DNA of 8,690 nucleotides from Bacillota bacterium. GTDB taxonomy: Bacteria > Bacillota > Clostridia > Lachnospirales > Bianqueaceae. A program made the position numbers and the translations under genes. This document shows, piece by piece, positions 1-5,639 of this stretch. The DNA lies in contig JAFVHC010000077.1 in assembly GCA_017474705.1 (NCBI GenBank), positions 1-8,690 of the forward strand, in the 5' to 3' direction. Positions within the stretch are counted from its first letter, which is position 1. Each line of letters starts with the position of its first letter. Under the pieces are notes generated by a model, which saw nothing but the letters and a program-made list of their open reading frames with translations, did no database searches and was not told where the DNA came from.

Positions 1-334
1 CATTACACAGGATAAGGTTGCTATGCTGCAGGATGCGGATGCGATCTTCCGGGAAGTCCTCGCGGCAGCGCATCCAAAGGAGATGCCGGACCAGTATTTC
101 GCTGTTCTGACCAATACTCACACCGTCGGTGTGATGGGTGATGCTCGAACGTATGGGTATACGGTGGCACTGCGCGCAGTCTCAACGGATGACTTTATGA
201 CAGCAGAATGGACCCGGCTGCCCTACGAAGTACTGGAACAAGCCAGCAACCGGATCACCAACGAAGTCCCTGGGATCTCCAGAGTCGTGTATGATATTTC
301 ATCCAAGCCTCCGGCGACGGTGGAGTGGGAATAA
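1..334 (+). CDS. guaA: GMP synthase (glutamine-hydrolysing), C-terminal end, partial
   Basis: This is the 3' end of a gene that starts upstream of the window. Reading in frame from base 2 gives about 110 residues ending at TAA 332-334. GuaA converts XMP to GMP using glutamine and ATP, the last step of guanine nucleotide synthesis in the cytosol. What is visible is the C-terminal dimerisation domain, which also contributes to XMP binding. The family signatures GVMGDARTYGYTVALRAV and the terminal SRVVYDISSKPPATVEWE are both intact, so the end of the protein is the natural one. The ATG at 23 is an internal methionine, because the frame is open to the window edge and the residues before it (ITQDKVA) also match the family. 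The N-terminal glutaminase and ATP-pyrophosphatase domains are outside the window. pyrG follows after 16 nt, so co-transcription is likely. The identification is confident. Confidence 0.95.
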   Translation, partial: ITQDKVAMLQDADAIFREVLAAAHPKEMPDQYFAVLTNTHTVGVMGDARTYGYTVALRAVSTDDFMTAEWTRLPYEVLEQASNRITNEVPGISRVVYDISSKPPATVEWE

Positions 335-340
335 AGGAGG
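333..340 (+). promoter_or_regulatory. Ribosome binding site of pyrG
   Basis: AAAGGAGG, almost a full anti-16S match, overlaps the guaA stop codon and sits 10 nt before the ATG at 351. It fixes the pyrG start there. The frame is open further upstream to an ATG at 291, but that would add 20 residues inside guaA with no family counterpart. Confidence 0.9.
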
Positions 341-350
341 TAGCGCACTT

Positions 351-1949
351 ATGACTAAGTATATTTTTGTGACAGGCGGTGTTGTTTCAGGCCTTGGAAA
401 AGGTATCACGGCCGCTTCTCTGGGCAGATTGTTAAAGTTGCGAGGCTTAAAAGTCGCTGCGCAGAAACTGGATCCGTACATCAATGTAGATCCGGGTACC
501 ATGAGTCCTTATCAGCATGGAGAAGTATATGTTACCGAGGATGGTGCAGAGACAGACCTTGATCTCGGCCATTACGAGCGGTTCATCGATGAGGATCTGA
601 ACAAGTACTCGAACCTGACCACCGGCAAGGTCTATTGGAATGTATTGAACAAGGAGCGACGCGGTGAATATCTGGGATCGACTGTGCAGGTGATCCCGCA
701 CATCACGAACGAGATCAAGGAATTTGTCTATCGCGTTGGCAAAAAGACCGGCGCCGACGTGGTCATCACCGAGATCGGCGGCACGATCGGCGACATCGAA
801 TCGCAGCCTTTCATCGAGGCCGTACGACAGATCTCGCTGGAGATCGGCCGGGAGAACAGCTTGTTCATCCACGTAACACTGGTACCGTATCTCCATGGTT
901 CAGAGGAACACAAATCAAAGCCGACGCAGCATTCCGTAAAGGAACTGCAAGGCATGGGCATCAATCCGAACCTGATCGTTTTACGCTGTGACCGTCCGTT
1001 GGAAGCCTCGATCTTCCAGAAGATCGCTCTCTTCTGCAATGTCAAGCCCGATTGTGTCATAGAAAACCTCACCCTGCCCAACCTGTATGAAGCGCCGCTG
1101 ATGTTGGAAGAATCCCATTTTTCCGAGGTCGTCTGCCGTGAATTAGGGCTCAATGTTCCGGATCCGGACCTTACCGAATGGAAGGAAATGGTATCGCGGA
1201 TCAACAGGGCACGTACACATTGTGTCGAGATCGGTCTGGTCGGCAAATACGTTGGCTTACACGATGCATACCTGTCTGTGGCAGAAGCACTCCACCACGC
1301 TGGATTCTATCATAACGTCCATATCAACATCCACTGGATCGATTCCGAAGAGATCACACCGAGTACCGTAGATTCCATGCTTTCCGAACTGGATGGCATC
1401 CTCGTGCCCGGTGGATTCGGGAGCCGTGGTATTGAAGGCATGGTCCTGGCCGCACGATATGCCAGAGAGCACAGGATCCCTTATTTCGGTCTGTGCCTGG
1501 GTATGCAGATCGCAGTCATCGAATTCGCGAGAAACGTTGCCGGCATCCGTGATGCCAACTCCGGCGAGTTCGACGAACAGTGTCAGAGCAAGGTGATCGA
1601 CTTCATGCCGGGACAAAGCGAAGATATCGATAAAGGCGGTACCCTGCGCCTCGGAGCGTATCCTTGTGTCATCCAACCAGGCACCACCATGGAACGCTGC
1701 TATGGCAGTCAGTCGATCAGCGAGCGACATCGCCACCGCTATGAATTCAATAATGAGTACCGCGAAAAGCTTTCATCCTGCGGTTTGACACTGAGCGGCC
1801 TATCTCCCGATCACAAACTGGTCGAAACCGTAGAGCTGACAGATCACGATTTCTTCGTCGGTGTACAGTATCATCCGGAATTCAAGAGCCGCCCAAACAA
1901 ACCACACCCCCTGTTTCTAGGCTTCATAGAAGCAGCGATCAAAAAATAA
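351..1949 (+). CDS. pyrG: CTP synthase (glutamine-hydrolysing)
   Basis: CTP synthase makes CTP from UTP with ATP and glutamine, the final step of pyrimidine nucleotide synthesis. The 532-residue product has the usual length. The N-terminal synthase domain starts MTKYIFVTGGVVSGLGKG, with the SGLGKG nucleotide-binding loop at about residues 13-18. It carries the UTP/Mg-site signatures KLDPYINVDPGTMSPYQHGE and TEIGGTIGDIES. The C-terminal class I glutaminase domain, from about residue 290, contains PGGFGSRG (oxyanion region), the nucleophile Cys382 in FGLCLGMQ, and His508 and Glu510 in YHPEF, completing the catalytic triad. All key residues are present, so the enzyme should be active. The gene directly follows guaA with only 16 nt between, leaving no room for the leader attenuator that controls pyrG in some Firmicutes by slippage of G residues. 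Expression therefore probably depends on the upstream guaA transcript. A long hairpin with a T-rich tail follows the stop codon. Confidence 0.98.
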   Translation: MTKYIFVTGGVVSGLGKGITAASLGRLLKLRGLKVAAQKLDPYINVDPGTMSPYQHGEVYVTEDGAETDLDLGHYERFIDEDLNKYSNLTTGKVYWNVLNKERRGEYLGSTVQVIPHITNEIKEFVYRVGKKTGADVVITEIGGTIGDIESQPFIEAVRQISLEIGRENSLFIHVTLVPYLHGSEEHKSKPTQHSVKELQGMGINPNLIVLRCDRPLEASIFQKIALFCNVKPDCVIENLTLPNLYEAPLMLEESHFSEVVCRELGLNVPDPDLTEWKEMVSRINRARTHCVEIGLVGKYVGLHDAYLSVAEALHHAGFYHNVHINIHWIDSEEITPSTVDSMLSELDGILVPGGFGSRGIEGMVLAARYAREHRIPYFGLCLGMQIAVIEFARNVAGIRDANSGEFDEQCQSKVIDFMPGQSEDIDKGGTLRLGAYPCVIQPGTTMERCYGSQSISERHRHRYEFNNEYREKLSSCGLTLSGLSPDHKLVETVELTDHDFFVGVQYHPEFKSRPNKPHPLFLGFIEAAIKK

Positions 1950-1990
1950 TACCATGACACCCGATCCCCACTTAATTAAACCATGATCTA

Positions 1991-2006
1991 TATCTGAACT
2001 CAGATA
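1991..2006. repeat. Short perfect inverted repeat beside the pyrG/prsA terminator
   Basis: TATCTGA and TCAGATA form a perfect 7-bp dyad separated by AC, immediately left of the long terminator stem. A two-base spacer is too short for a good RNA hairpin. It could be a protein-binding dyad or chance; no function is assigned. Confidence 0.35.
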
Positions 2007-2007
2007 C

Positions 2008-2100
2008 AAAGAGGCCCCCGGCCATATACCCTCATGAGCGTATTTTGCTTTAGCAAACCTAGCGAATGAGGTTGTATATGGCCAGGGGCCTCTTTTATTT
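2008..2100. terminator. Long hairpin terminator shared by convergent pyrG and prsA
   Basis: The arms 2008-2029 and 2074-2095 pair over 22 bp with a single mismatch at 2019/2084. The stem continues after a 2-nt bulge with CCTCAT (2030-2035) against ATGAGG (2066-2071), and is capped by a small TTTGC/GCAAA hairpin (2044-2048/2053-2057). On the + strand the stem runs into TCTTTTATTT, a usable T-tract for pyrG. On the - strand it is followed only by TTT then GTATC, weaker for prsA. The mismatch is C·A in a + strand transcript but G·U in a - strand one, so the - strand RNA pairs without interruption. It lies between two convergent genes, as expected for a bidirectional terminator. The arms are unusually long for one. 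Confidence 0.85.
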
Positions 2101-2109
2101 CAGTGCAAA

Positions 2110-3630
2110 TTATCCTATGGGTTCCTTACGCAGTTTCATCCCCAGCCAGTTGGGCTTGATCTGGTAGTTGACCAGGATATCATCGTACCACGCATTGTAG
2201 TCTTCAGAACGAAGGGTGGATTCGACGTCCTCTGCCCATTTTTCATTTTCATTCTCGGAGACATAGTACATGATATGATACCCATATTCGGTCTCGATGA
2301 GGGCGGTATCGCCTGCTTTATGGCCGGCATAGAAGACCCACTGATCGAACGCGGTGACCATTTCTCCCGGGTAGACGTTCTCGTACGAGCCACCGTTCGT
2401 GTTGGAACCGGTATCTTCACTATGCTCATTGGCCAGTGCCGCGAAGGATTCCTCCGTCGCCTCACCATTCTTCCACTCTTCGTAGATCTCTTCGGCCTTG
2501 GAACGCGCCTCATCTTCGGTCACGTTGTCATTGACGTTGATCAGGATATGACGCACGTTGGCTGTATGATATTCTTCGCGATGTGCCGGCGTTACGACCA
2601 TGGCGACGTAATAACCGGTGCCATCCGCACGCTCGACCAGACCTACTTCTTCCACACCGCGGGCGGCATCGAACACCCAGCTGCCCAGGTTGGCATCGAT
2701 GCTGTCGACGGAAGACTTGGTCACATTCGTACGCTTGGAGGTATCGGTACCGTTCTCGTCGGTCTCTTTAGCTTTAGCTTCTGCTTTGGCAGAATACTGG
2801 ACTTCATTGGTGATGCCATCCATGAAAGCTTCCGCCTGTGCCTTGGCTTCTTCCAGCGTCACGGCTTCCTGATCCTCAGTGGCTTCCTGCGCACTGAACA
2901 GGACGTAGCGGTAGTCCGCTTTATCGAAATCATCCTTATGTTCCTGATAATAGGTCTCCAGAGCGCTTGCATCATAGGTGAAGGAAGCTTCCTTTTCTGC
3001 ACGATAATCATAGGCCAGGAGCTCGTTATGAAGGATATTCTTGTACATATCCATCGTGTAGCCTTTACCGCACAGCTGAGCCACGTACTTATCGATGCTC
3101 ATACCCGCATCTTCAGCGGCCTTGGTCACATCCGCGACCTGGCTGTCAAACCGCTCCTGCTCCTCCGCAGACAAGGTAAATCCGGCCTTCTTCGCTTCGG
3201 AAGATACTGCCGTTACGAACTGCAGACTGGTCAACGCATCGTTACTGAAATAATCCGCATAAGAGAGATCCTCATCATATGCCTGGTCCTTCAGAGACTT
3301 GGTCATGTCGATGCCGACATACTGCTCTCCAAAGTAGCTGGCCATCGTCTGATAGTAGCTGGTGAAACTGCTGTTGTAATAGTAACTGTATTCAGCCGCG
3401 CTGATCTTTTCACTGCCGATCTTTGCCGCAGGGATGATACGGCGGGCAAAGCCGCTGTTTAGAAATGCAGCGCAGCATCCGACCAGTACGATGACGACTG
3501 CGCAGATGATCGCGATGAGCTTTTTAAGGGCGGAGGGACGGAACTTCCGATTGGCGCGTTTCTGATTGCGCTTCTTCAGTTTGTACGCCTCCTGTTTGCG
3601 TTGTTCGATTTTGTTACCACTGTCTGCCAT
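2110..3630 (-). CDS. prsA: PrsA/SurA-type membrane-anchored peptidyl-prolyl isomerase (parvulin family)
   Basis: This is a predicted extracytoplasmic foldase of 506 residues. The N-terminus (1-37) is strongly basic, with 14 Lys/Arg. A single hydrophobic segment follows at about 38-57 and ends in LVGCC. Residues about 60-350 form a mostly helical, acidic, SurA_N-like chaperone region. A parvulin domain spans about 357-456, starting ANVRHILI (His361) and closing with EYGYHIMYYV (His452), both typical of active parvulins. The GGSYENVYPGEMV stretch matches the family's GGxLG...MV region. Such proteins sit outside the membrane and help secreted proteins fold. LVGC (49-52) resembles a lipobox, and Bacillus PrsA is a lipoprotein, but the leader here is long, so anchoring could be by lipid or by an uncleaved helix. 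AGGAGG at 3641-3646, 10 nt before the ATG, supports the start. The gene is last on this strand before the shared terminator. The symbol is by family and not by proven orthology. Confidence 0.85.
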   Translation of the reverse strand: MADSGNKIEQRKQEAYKLKKRNQKRANRKFRPSALKKLIAIICAVVIVLVGCCAAFLNSGFARRIIPAAKIGSEKISAAEYSYYYNSSFTSYYQTMASYFGEQYVGIDMTKSLKDQAYDEDLSYADYFSNDALTSLQFVTAVSSEAKKAGFTLSAEEQERFDSQVADVTKAAEDAGMSIDKYVAQLCGKGYTMDMYKNILHNELLAYDYRAEKEASFTYDASALETYYQEHKDDFDKADYRYVLFSAQEATEDQEAVTLEEAKAQAEAFMDGITNEVQYSAKAEAKAKETDENGTDTSKRTNVTKSSVDSIDANLGSWVFDAARGVEEVGLVERADGTGYYVAMVVTPAHREEYHTANVRHILINVNDNVTEDEARSKAEEIYEEWKNGEATEESFAALANEHSEDTGSNTNGGSYENVYPGEMVTAFDQWVFYAGHKAGDTALIETEYGYHIMYYVSENENEKWAEDVESTLRSEDYNAWYDDILVNYQIKPNWLGMKLRKEPIG

Positions 3631-3657
3631 AATAATAATGCCTCCTGATGATTAGAC

Positions 3658-3699
3658 GGTAAAATAAGCGGCCGCCATCAGTGTAGCAACCGCTTTACC
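3658..3699 (-). terminator. Putative intrinsic terminator after the rsmD–coaD–coiled-coil cluster
   Basis: On the - strand, AAGCGGTTGCT (3695-3685) pairs with GGCGGCCGCTT (3676-3666) over 11 bp, three of them G·U, around an 8-nt loop, followed by ATTTTACC. The flanking GGTA and TACC can also pair. It lies 40 nt after the stop codon of the coiled-coil gene. The U-tract is short (four), so read-through into prsA is likely. I see nothing else definite in the 108-nt gap apart from the prsA ribosome binding site and a weak promoter match. Confidence 0.6.
3661..3689 (-). promoter_or_regulatory. Weak candidate promoter for prsA, overlapping the terminator stem
   Basis: On the - strand, TTGCTA (3689-3684) and TATTTT (3666-3661) are 17 nt apart, the ideal spacing, and each matches the sigma-A consensus at four of six positions. 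It would start transcription about 20-25 nt before the prsA ribosome binding site region. The match is weak and overlaps the hairpin, so it may be chance. Confidence 0.25.
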
Positions 3700-3738
3700 T
3701 GGTTTGGATGATGTTCTGCTGCGTGAACAGATTCTTGA

Positions 3739-4287
3739 TTATTCGTGATGGATGCCCAGTTCCTTACGGTTCTGCTGCAGGATCGCGGACTTCTGCTGCA
3801 TGATCTGGCTGAACTCTTTGGCCTTGTCCTCAGACTCCTTGGCCATGTCGTGCAGACGATCGCCGGTGAACTCGTTGAGCGCGGTGATCTGTTCTTCGAT
3901 CTGCATCAGCAGATCATCGGCATACTCTTTCGCGCCAAGGCGCATTTCCTTCGCAACGCGCTTTGCGTTTTCGACGATCTCCTCGGCCTGCGCATAGGCG
4001 GCACGGGTGACTTCGTTCTCGTTGATCATACGGACGCGCTCTTCCTCGGCGGCGCGGCGGATCTCCTCTGCTTCGTGCTGTGCATCGACCAGAATACGAT
4101 TCTTCTCTTCAAGGACCCACTTGGACTGCTCGATCTCGGTGGGCAGCTTCAAGCGCACATCGGTGATCAGATCGAACATTTCTTCGCGGTCGATCATGGT
4201 TTTATCGCTGAAAGGTACGGACTTTCCATGCTCCAGCATATCCTCGATATTCGCAAGGATTTCTTCAATTTCCATCTGACGATCCAT
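3739..4287 (-). CDS. Conserved coiled-coil protein of unknown function next to coaD
   Basis: The 182-residue product is highly charged and mostly helical, with no signal peptide or membrane segment. Residues 1-50 are a more globular N-terminus (EEILANIEDMLEHG, then DREEMFDLITDVRLKLP). From about 50 to 175 there is a long Ala/Glu/Lys/Arg-rich coiled coil, including ILVDAQHEAEEIRRAAEEER. Relatives beside coaD in Clostridia are, from memory, often labelled ATPase or V-type ATPase subunit H. That label appears to rest on coiled-coil resemblance, since no P-loop or other catalytic motif is visible here. The pattern also recalls DivIVA-like and F0 subunit b helices, so a structural or scaffold role is possible but inferred. 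The start overlaps the end of coaD by 23 nt in another frame, and a strong AGGAGG inside coaD selects it, pointing to translational coupling. A downstream in-frame ATG at 4275 lacks such a site. Confidence 0.85.
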   Translation of the reverse strand: MDRQMEIEEILANIEDMLEHGKSVPFSDKTMIDREEMFDLITDVRLKLPTEIEQSKWVLEEKNRILVDAQHEAEEIRRAAEEERVRMINENEVTRAAYAQAEEIVENAKRVAKEMRLGAKEYADDLLMQIEEQITALNEFTGDRLHDMAKESEDKAKEFSQIMQQKSAILQQNRKELGIHHE

Positions 4288-4768
4288 GTTGATTCCTCCT
4301 GATTTGGTTTATGATTTCTATTACATTTTGGGGAACAAAATGTTCCACGCTCCCGCCATGATGCAGGACATCCTTCACTACCGTGGAGCTTATGAAGGAA
4401 TACTGTGCGTTGGTGGTCAGGAACACTGTTTCCATGGCCGGATACAGGTTCCGGTTGGCCTGCGCGAGCTGCAGCTCGTACTCGAAATCCGTAACGGCGC
4501 GCAGACCGCGTACGACGATGGTCGCATTCTCTTTTTTCAGGAATTCGACCAGCAGGCCGCTGAAGGGTAGCACCTCCACATTAGGCAGGTGTTTCGTTCC
4601 TTCTTTCAGCATGCGTACCCGTTCTTCGACGGTGAACATGGGCTTCTTACTGCTGTTCTCCAGCACACCGATGATCAATTTGTCGACCAGTTTCGAGCCT
4701 CTCTCGGCTATATCCAGATGTCCGAGTGTCATGGGATCGAAACTGCCCGGATAAACTCCAATGCGCAT
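4265..4768 (-). CDS. coaD: Phosphopantetheine adenylyltransferase
   Basis: CoaD transfers AMP from ATP to 4'-phosphopantetheine, giving dephospho-CoA, the penultimate step of coenzyme A synthesis in the cytosol. The product is 167 residues, close to the usual 160. It shows the nucleotidyltransferase signature GSFDPMTLGH (8-17, with the TxGH motif), the substrate-binding lysine region SSKKP (39-43), VVRGLRAVTDFEYE (85-98, with Arg87 and Arg90), and ISSTVVKD (126-133). All conserved elements are present. The final residues (RRNQHGSSDGN) run past the usual family end and are encoded where the ribosome binding site and start of the next gene lie. The start ATG is 3 nt after the rsmD stop codon, so the two genes are tightly linked. 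A G-rich stretch (GCAGGTAAGG) precedes the start as ribosome binding site. Confidence 0.97.
   Translation of the reverse strand: MRIGVYPGSFDPMTLGHLDIAERGSKLVDKLIIGVLENSSKKPMFTVEERVRMLKEGTKHLPNVEVLPFSGLLVEFLKKENATIVVRGLRAVTDFEYELQLAQANRNLYPAMETVFLTTNAQYSFISSTVVKDVLHHGGSVEHFVPQNVIEIINQIRRNQHGSSDGN
4295..4300 (-). promoter_or_regulatory. Ribosome binding site of the coiled-coil gene, inside coaD
   Basis: AGGAGG on the - strand, 7 nt before the ATG at 4287. It lies within the last codons of coaD and decides the start of the downstream gene, including the 23-nt overlap. Confidence 0.85.
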
Positions 4769-4771
4769 GCC

Positions 4772-5344
4772 TTACCTGCTTTCTACCGTGTCCGGCTCGA
4801 TACTGCGCAAAAAAGTGAGCCGTGAAATGCCGTGATCCCTTTCCTTCCAGATCGAAAAGCCTTGCGGTGCTTCGATCTTGGTGTTTACAGAAGACTCGAT
4901 CACGATCAACCCGTCCTCCGCCAAAATATCGTTCTCGGCGAGACAGATAAGTGTCTGCATTTCCAGACCTTTATCATACGGCGGGTCCATGAATATGATG
5001 TCGAACCGTCTGCCTTCTTCCTTCAGCGAACGGATGGCTGCGGATACTTCCTTCAACAGAAGTTCCGAAACCGGCCGAAACCCGGTCAGCGTCAGGTTTT
5101 CCCGGATGCAGGAGGCCGCGTCGCGGCTTTTCTCCACAAAGACACACTGGGATGCGCCTCGTGAGATCGCCTCGATCCCGATGCCTCCGCTTCCAGCGAA
5201 CAGATCCAGGAACCGGGCTTCCGGCACCTCGAACTGCAGCATGGCAAACAGCGCTTCTTTGAGGCGGTCCGTTGTTGGGCGGGTATCTTTCCCGTCACGG
5301 GACTTGAGTTTACGGCCTTTGGCCGAACCGGCGACTACGCGCAT
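4772..5344 (-). CDS. rsmD: 16S rRNA (guanine966-N2)-methyltransferase
   Basis: RsmD methylates N2 of G966 in 16S rRNA during small-subunit assembly, using S-adenosylmethionine. The 190-residue protein matches the family length. It begins MRVVAGSAKGRKLKS with RPTTDRLKEALF at 22-33, both typical of RsmD. It has the SAM-binding motif I FLDLFAGSGGIGIEA (45-59), the acidic motif II residue Glu71 in VFVEKS, and the catalytic DPPY tetrapeptide at 120-123 of N2/N6-type methyltransferases. AGGAGG at 5353-5358, 8 nt before the ATG, fixes the start. A good promoter lies just upstream, making this the first gene of a cluster with coaD (3 nt gap) and the coiled-coil gene. rsmD next to coaD is a widespread bacterial arrangement. 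Confidence 0.97.
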   Translation of the reverse strand: MRVVAGSAKGRKLKSRDGKDTRPTTDRLKEALFAMLQFEVPEARFLDLFAGSGGIGIEAISRGASQCVFVEKSRDAASCIRENLTLTGFRPVSELLLKEVSAAIRSLKEEGRRFDIIFMDPPYDKGLEMQTLICLAENDILAEDGLIVIESSVNTKIEAPQGFSIWKERDHGISRLTFLRSIEPDTVESR

Positions 5345-5377
5345 ACTCTTCGCCTCCTATATAATAACACAACTTTT

Positions 5378-5405
5378 ATTGTACCGTAAATCGGCAAAAA
5401 GTCAA
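5378..5405 (-). promoter_or_regulatory. Sigma-A type promoter of the rsmD–coaD–coiled-coil cluster
   Basis: On the - strand, TTGACT (5405-5400) and TACAAT (5383-5378) each match the -35 and -10 consensus at five of six positions, with a 16-nt spacer. Transcription would start near 5371, about 27 nt before the rsmD ATG, with AGGAGG in between. Upstream of the -35, the A/T-rich AAAATTT block at about -45 to -54 lies inside the left terminal repeat of the adjacent palindromic element and could act as an UP element. Confidence 0.75.
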
Positions 5406-5413
5406 GCCGAAAG

Positions 5414-5436
5414 TGTAAATTTTACGTTACTGTTCA
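5414..5436 (+). repeat. Left terminal inverted repeat of the palindromic element
   Basis: This 23-nt arm contains TGTAAATT, three extra bases, then CGTTACTGTTCA. The reverse complement of 5620-5639 reads the same without the three bases. The repeat stops 8 bp short of the rsmD -35 box. Confidence 0.7.
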
Positions 5437-5439
5437 AGG

Positions 5440-5499
5440 CCGATCCATCGAAAAGCTTTGGCAAGCTTGCTTGCAAAAAAGCTTTATTCGCTGGATCGG
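5440..5499. repeat. Hairpin with three AAGCTT sites inside the element
   Basis: CCGATCCA (5440-5447) pairs with TGGATCGG (5492-5499). After a mismatch, CGAA (5449-5452) pairs with TTCG (5487-5490), and AAGCTT (5453-5458) pairs with AAGCTT (5479-5484). The tip holds a further palindrome, GCAAGCTTGC (5461-5470). AAGCTT therefore occurs three times in 32 bp. Confidence 0.7.
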
Positions 5500-5510
5500 T
5501 ACCTGAATAG

Positions 5511-5619
5511 GTAACCCGCCCCACACGAGTGCAAAACCGCCTACATCTATTTAATGCTTTATTACAGGCCGGTTTTGCACGAGTGTGGTTCCGCATACTT
5601 TGTATGCGGGGCGGGTTAC
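5511..5619. repeat. Branched palindrome (potential three-way junction) inside the element
   Basis: An outer stem pairs GTAACCCGCC (5511-5520) with GGCGGGTTAC (5610-5619). It encloses two arms. The first is a 19-position arm, 5521-5539 with 5570-5588, fully complementary except for a central tandem G·A mismatch (5527-5528 with 5581-5582). The second is a perfect 8-bp hairpin, CCGCATAC (5591-5598) with GTATGCGG (5602-5609), with a TTT loop. No T-tract follows on either strand, so it does not look like a simple intrinsic terminator. Confidence 0.7.
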
Positions 5620-5639
5620 TGAACAGTAACGAATTTACA
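5620..5639 (-). repeat. Right terminal inverted repeat, overlapping the recG stop codon
   Basis: TGAACAGTAACGAATTTACA is the inverse of the left terminal repeat apart from a 3-nt indel. It also joins the preceding bases in a local palindrome, GTTACTGAACAGTAAC (5615-5630). The recG TAA (5635-5637) and two bases of the last sense codon fall inside it. Confidence 0.7.

Larger units (their letters stand above)
5414..5639. mobile_element. Candidate MITE-like palindromic element, 226 bp, non-coding
   Basis: The segment between recG and the rsmD promoter is bounded by inverted repeats. The left end (5414-5436) and right end (5620-5639) share TGTAAATT and CGTTACTGTTCA in opposite orientation, the left copy having three extra bases (TTA) between them. 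Inside are a long hairpin (5440-5499) and a branched palindrome (5511-5619), so nearly the whole segment is self-complementary. It has no convincing ORF and no transposase. No clear target duplication flanks it; a TA dinucleotide near both ends could be one, but this is weak. It resembles a miniature inverted-repeat element, or alternatively a resident structured-RNA locus. Only a search for other copies would decide. Confidence 0.55.

Noticed and set aside
291..350. Possible 20-residue N-terminal extension of pyrG from the ATG at 291
   Set aside because: It lies entirely inside guaA, and AAAGGAGG before 351 plus the canonical MTKYIFVTGG start fix the true beginning.
2275..3462. A 395-codon open frame on the + strand opposite prsA
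   Set aside because: It shares codon boundaries with prsA, so its stops could arise only at Leu TTA/CTA and Ser TCA codons of prsA, which are rare in this gene. It has no family features and no ribosome binding site that I could see, while the - strand protein is clearly a parvulin.
3700..3738. Inverted repeat TGTTC/GAACA ahead of prsA
   Set aside because: Only 5 bp per arm with an 8-nt gap; too short to separate from chance.
3745..4302. A 185-codon open frame on the + strand opposite the coiled-coil gene
   Set aside because: It is the codon-aligned antisense of a Glu/Lys/Ala-rich gene, giving a Leu/Phe-rich translation by base complementarity. The - strand frame has a perfect ribosome binding site and operon context.
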